64,000 nucleotides of DNA from positions 124,001-188,000 of the forward strand of contig NZ_QOUX01000045.1 in assembly GCF_004116265.1 (NCBI RefSeq). The letters run 5' to 3'. Shown one piece after another: positions 61,836 through 64,000 of the stretch (the stretch's first letter is position 1; each line of letters opens with the position of its first letter). Origin of the DNA: Anaerobacillus alkaliphilus. Lineage in GTDB: Bacteria > Bacillota > Bacilli > Bacillales > Anaerobacillaceae. The position numbers and the translations under genes were made by a program. Below the pieces are notes generated by a model. The model was given only the letters and a program-made list of their open reading frames with translations, ran no database searches and was not told where the DNA came from.

Positions 61836-62273
61836 ATGGACGTACAAAGAATTGGACGGACAAGTTTAAATAAAGCAGATATAAAAAAGACTGGTCCACA
61901 GGCTAGTATTTCTTTCACAGAAATAATGCAAAAAGGTCGAGATGAGCAAGCATATGCTAAGCTTGATAAATTAATGCAAGATATTGAAGATCAAGGGAAG
62001 TTGCTTGCAGATACCCGTACGGTAGACGAGCTGCGTAAATATAAGGCTCTTGTAAAGGAGTTTATGGAGGATGCTGTTAAGTTAGGTCTTAGTCTTGAGG
62101 AACGACGTGGTTTTAACCGTCGTGGTCGTACAAAAATCTACAAGATAGTTAAAGAAGTTGATCGTAAACTACTGGACTTAACAGATGCTGTACTTAAAAA
62201 AGAAAAAAGTGGTCTGGAAATTCTTGATATGGTAGGAGAAATTAAAGGTCTGATTGTTAACGTTTATGCATAA
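61836..62273 (+). CDS. yaaR: YaaR family protein (DUF327)
   Basis: The 145-residue soluble helical protein has the family centre LDKLMQDIEDQGKLLADTRT and VKLGLSLEERRGFNRRGRTK, ending DMVGEIKGLIVNVYA. B. subtilis YaaR is of the same length. Its function is unknown. In B. subtilis it lies near the replication origin region, so its place beside flagellin is different. AAAAGTGG lies before ATG 61836. Confidence 0.85.
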   Translation: MDVQRIGRTSLNKADIKKTGPQASISFTEIMQKGRDEQAYAKLDKLMQDIEDQGKLLADTRTVDELRKYKALVKEFMEDAVKLGLSLEERRGFNRRGRTKIYKIVKEVDRKLLDLTDAVLKKEKSGLEILDMVGEIKGLIVNVYA

Positions 62274-62277
62274 TGAT

Positions 62278-62306
62278 AAAACCCGTAGCTTATAGCACGG
62301 GTTTTA
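62278..62306. terminator. bidirectional terminator between yaaR and the DUF4236 gene
   Basis: AAAACCCGT and ACGGGTTTT pair around AGCTTATAGC, with A and T runs on both sides of convergent genes. Confidence 0.85.
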
Positions 62307-62310
62307 ATCA

Positions 62311-63543
62311 TTATTTCACAGGTTCATACGGAGTTATCTCTCTAAATATATACGTCTTCGTTGCATTCATAATCGGTTCAAAATTGTCAAAGGCTGTAAT
62401 CGGATGAACTTCTAGAAAATTCAAAGAGTAAAACACTCCCTTATCCACCTTCAAGCTATAAATATATTGATCGTCTAAGTGTCCAGTTGCTTTATTGGTA
62501 ACTTGAGTGTAACCCGAAATAATAATTGTTTTGCATGTTGGGAGAAGTGAAAAGACGTAAGAACATAAATAAAGGGCTGTTCCACCCACCATCATTGCAT
62601 AATTTTCACGAAGTTCTCTTTGAGACTTTTTATGTATTTTTAGCTTTCCCGACCTTAGAATTTCTGCTGTTGTTAGTGGAATTTCTTCTAGTTGTGGTAA
62701 ATCGACATCTAAATAAACAGTTTCAGCAGCTAAGATGTCATATGATACGTTTGTTTCTAAAGGGAAATCCAATTCAGACAGGAAGTATTCAAGCCACTGT
62801 CCCATTGCTGATAGGTCTCCGGTAATAACCTTCTCAACTTGTACAAGTCGTTGCCGTTTCTGTTCTTCATGTTCTGCCAGTGCTTGTTCAAACTGCTTTA
62901 ATTCTAGTTGAAATTGGATTTCTGCCTCATGATTTACTTTCTCTGTAAATGCTTTTCTCCGAGTGGGTAGAAGTAATCGAAGTTTCTCATAAAAATTTAA
63001 GCCTTCTTCAAATTCGACCCTTAATTCCTCGGTTATTTCGATCTTATTAGGTTTGGTTAGTTCAAATGGTACTGTATTGGCTGCAAGCTCATTTAACTCT
63101 TTTGGAGAACGTTCTGGTAAAATATCTTTATGAAGATGTAAAAGTTTCGTTGTTTGCAAGTTAATCTTTTTTTCTTTATGTTCATACATTAATTGAATAT
63201 CATCAGCATATTCGCGTTTAATTTCACGTTCAATCTCAGGAGCTAACAATTGATCGTTTTCATCGACAAATAGTAATGTATGATTTTTTTTGTTATATTT
63301 CAAAGAAACAGTCTTTGGCATGTTTTTCGTATCATTCTCGTACCAGGTATTTGCTGAAGGCTTATCAAGCCTAGATCGATAGGAGAGGCCACTCCCGGGT
63401 AACCCAAGATTGCCATAGAGTCCTCGTCGGCCAAGCGTTACCGATACACCTCGTTTGCCAAAAGAGGTACTTACACCTCGTTTGCTTATATTTAAACGTA
63501 GCCCTGGAGCTACTCTGACTCGTTTTTGAAAGCGAAAAGCCAT
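62311..63543 (-). CDS. DUF4236 domain-containing protein
   Basis: The 410-residue protein opens with the DUF4236 signature: FRFQKRVRVAPGLRLNISKR, then repeated GVS-SFGKRGVSVTLGRRGLYGNLGLPGSGLSY (cited as residues 24-57). A central charged, probably coiled segment (about 165-240) follows, then a mixed alpha/beta end. ATG 63543 with AGGAGTG is preferred over GTG 63552. Its role is unknown; DUF4236 is often found in mobile or phage-associated genes. It runs against the motility genes. Confidence 0.8.
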   Translation of the reverse strand: MAFRFQKRVRVAPGLRLNISKRGVSTSFGKRGVSVTLGRRGLYGNLGLPGSGLSYRSRLDKPSANTWYENDTKNMPKTVSLKYNKKNHTLLFVDENDQLLAPEIEREIKREYADDIQLMYEHKEKKINLQTTKLLHLHKDILPERSPKELNELAANTVPFELTKPNKIEITEELRVEFEEGLNFYEKLRLLLPTRRKAFTEKVNHEAEIQFQLELKQFEQALAEHEEQKRQRLVQVEKVITGDLSAMGQWLEYFLSELDFPLETNVSYDILAAETVYLDVDLPQLEEIPLTTAEILRSGKLKIHKKSQRELRENYAMMVGGTALYLCSYVFSLLPTCKTIIISGYTQVTNKATGHLDDQYIYSLKVDKGVFYSLNFLEVHPITAFDNFEPIMNATKTYIFREITPYEPVK

Positions 63544-63648
63544 GTTTGACACTCCTAGTTTTGTAATCCTCTATATCGTACTAAACTTTTACACATTTAT
63601 AAAGGCAAATTTCACAATTTATCCATAAAGTTAGGTGGGGTGATAGTA

Positions 63649-64000
63649 TTGTTTAAAGGAAACTTTAGTTTTAGAACTTATTTATCAACAAAAAGTGAAA
63701 AAACATGGGAATTTTTTAATGACATTAACAATTTAGTCAAAATTACCTCCTATCCCAAGGTAAATATCTTGAAACATGAGGGCACAAGGGAAGGGAGCAA
63801 AACTGAACTTCAATTGGATTTTCTGCTTTTTAAGAAAAACTGGGAATTAACCTATATTGAAGTAAAAGAAGGTCAGTATTTTATTGATAGAAGTAGCACC
63901 TTACCTTTTCCTTTTAAAAGGTGGGAACACAGACATTCGTTCCAAAGTTTTGACGAAGGAACACTAATGATTGATGATGTAGAGTTTGAATCTTATTTGC
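63649..64000 (+). CDS. SRPBCC (START-like) ligand-binding protein, partial
   Basis: A frame from TTG 63649, after AGGTGGGGTGA, stays open to the right edge (117 residues). It reads FSFRTYLSTKSEKTWEFFND, INNLVKITSYPKV, then ELQLDFLLFKKNWELTYIEV and WEHRHSFQSFDEGTLMIDDV. The helix-then-antiparallel pattern with the W-H-F motif is that of the SRPBCC/polyketide-cyclase superfamily. The ligand is unknown. The C-terminus lies outside the window. Confidence 0.7.
   Translation, partial: MFKGNFSFRTYLSTKSEKTWEFFNDINNLVKITSYPKVNILKHEGTREGSKTELQLDFLLFKKNWELTYIEVKEGQYFIDRSSTLPFPFKRWEHRHSFQSFDEGTLMIDDVEFESYL

Overview
The window is a contiguous piece of a low-GC Bacillaceae chromosome. Most of it is core genome whose order follows the Bacillus subtilis yqhN (mntR) to yqjH interval: mntR, yqhO, yqhP, yqhR, aroQ, yqhT, efp, yqhV, spoIIIAA-AH, accBC, yqhY, nusB, folD, xseAB, ispA, dxs, tlyA, argR, recN, spoIVB, spo0A, then yqzF, the bkd operon, brxB, artPQR, yqjA, yqjC/mce, yqjE and yqjH/dinB. 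The sporulation genes (spoIIIA, spoIVB, spo0A and the end of a spore photoproduct lyase) show an endospore former. Pyruvate formate-lyase and its activase suggest fermentative or facultatively anaerobic growth. An OLE RNA/OapA pair, known mainly from extremophilic and anaerobic Firmicutes, suggests an alkaliphilic or anaerobic relative of Halalkalibacterium/Anaerobacillus. The genus is an inference.

Layout. 1-5.2 kb: spore photoproduct lyase tail, manganese regulator MntR, patatin-like YqhO, membrane proteins, AroQ, an Xaa-Pro peptidase and EF-P. 5.5-11.2 kb: the spoIIIA operon (mother-cell channel), preceded by a sigma-E type promoter; its fourth gene seems to start at an ATT codon. 11.3-18.4 kb: biotin carboxylase subunits, YqhY, and housekeeping genes up to ispA. 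18.5-19.8 kb: OLE RNA and the membrane protein OapA, lodged between the isoprenoid genes ispA and dxs. 19.8-27.4 kb: dxs, tlyA, argR, recN, spoIVB and spo0A, the last with sigma-A and sigma-H promoters and Spo0A boxes. 27.7-30.7 kb: pflBA. 31-34.1 kb: a four-gene operon (SteA-like, SteB-like, GT2 and short MraY-type transferase) that I do not place in the standard B. subtilis order. 34.1-45 kb: the branched-chain keto-acid operon with activator BkdR and a clear -24/-12 promoter. 45-54 kb: zinc-binding ZnuA with a Zur-type operator, bacilliredoxin, tRNA-Arg, the arginine transporter, an L,D-transpeptidase, a Prli42-type miniprotein, an epimerase and a peptidase. 54.4-64 kb: a MarR/ScoC-like regulator, DinB, then a motility block (YlqG/YlqH-like pair, FliS, flagellin, YaaR) with sigma-D type promoters, a DUF4236 protein and a partial SRPBCC protein.

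Two repeat families cut across this layout. One is a non-coding element of about 150-256 bp with imperfect terminal inverted repeats (GGCTSTTTTCG ends). Four copies each sit between 8-bp direct repeats, as in a MITE. The other is an ATTCTACATT-type palindromic spacer found three times, each directly upstream of a gene inside an operon. No prophage, CRISPR array or transposase gene was seen.

How the parts fit together. ArgR from this window is a candidate regulator of artPQR, also here. BkdR controls the sigma-L promoter next to its own gene. IspA and Dxs supply isoprenoid precursors used by undecaprenyl-linked glycosyltransferases such as those in the 31-34 kb operon, although that last link is only inferred. 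Start codons were chosen from ribosome-binding sites and family lengths, and nothing was checked against databases.
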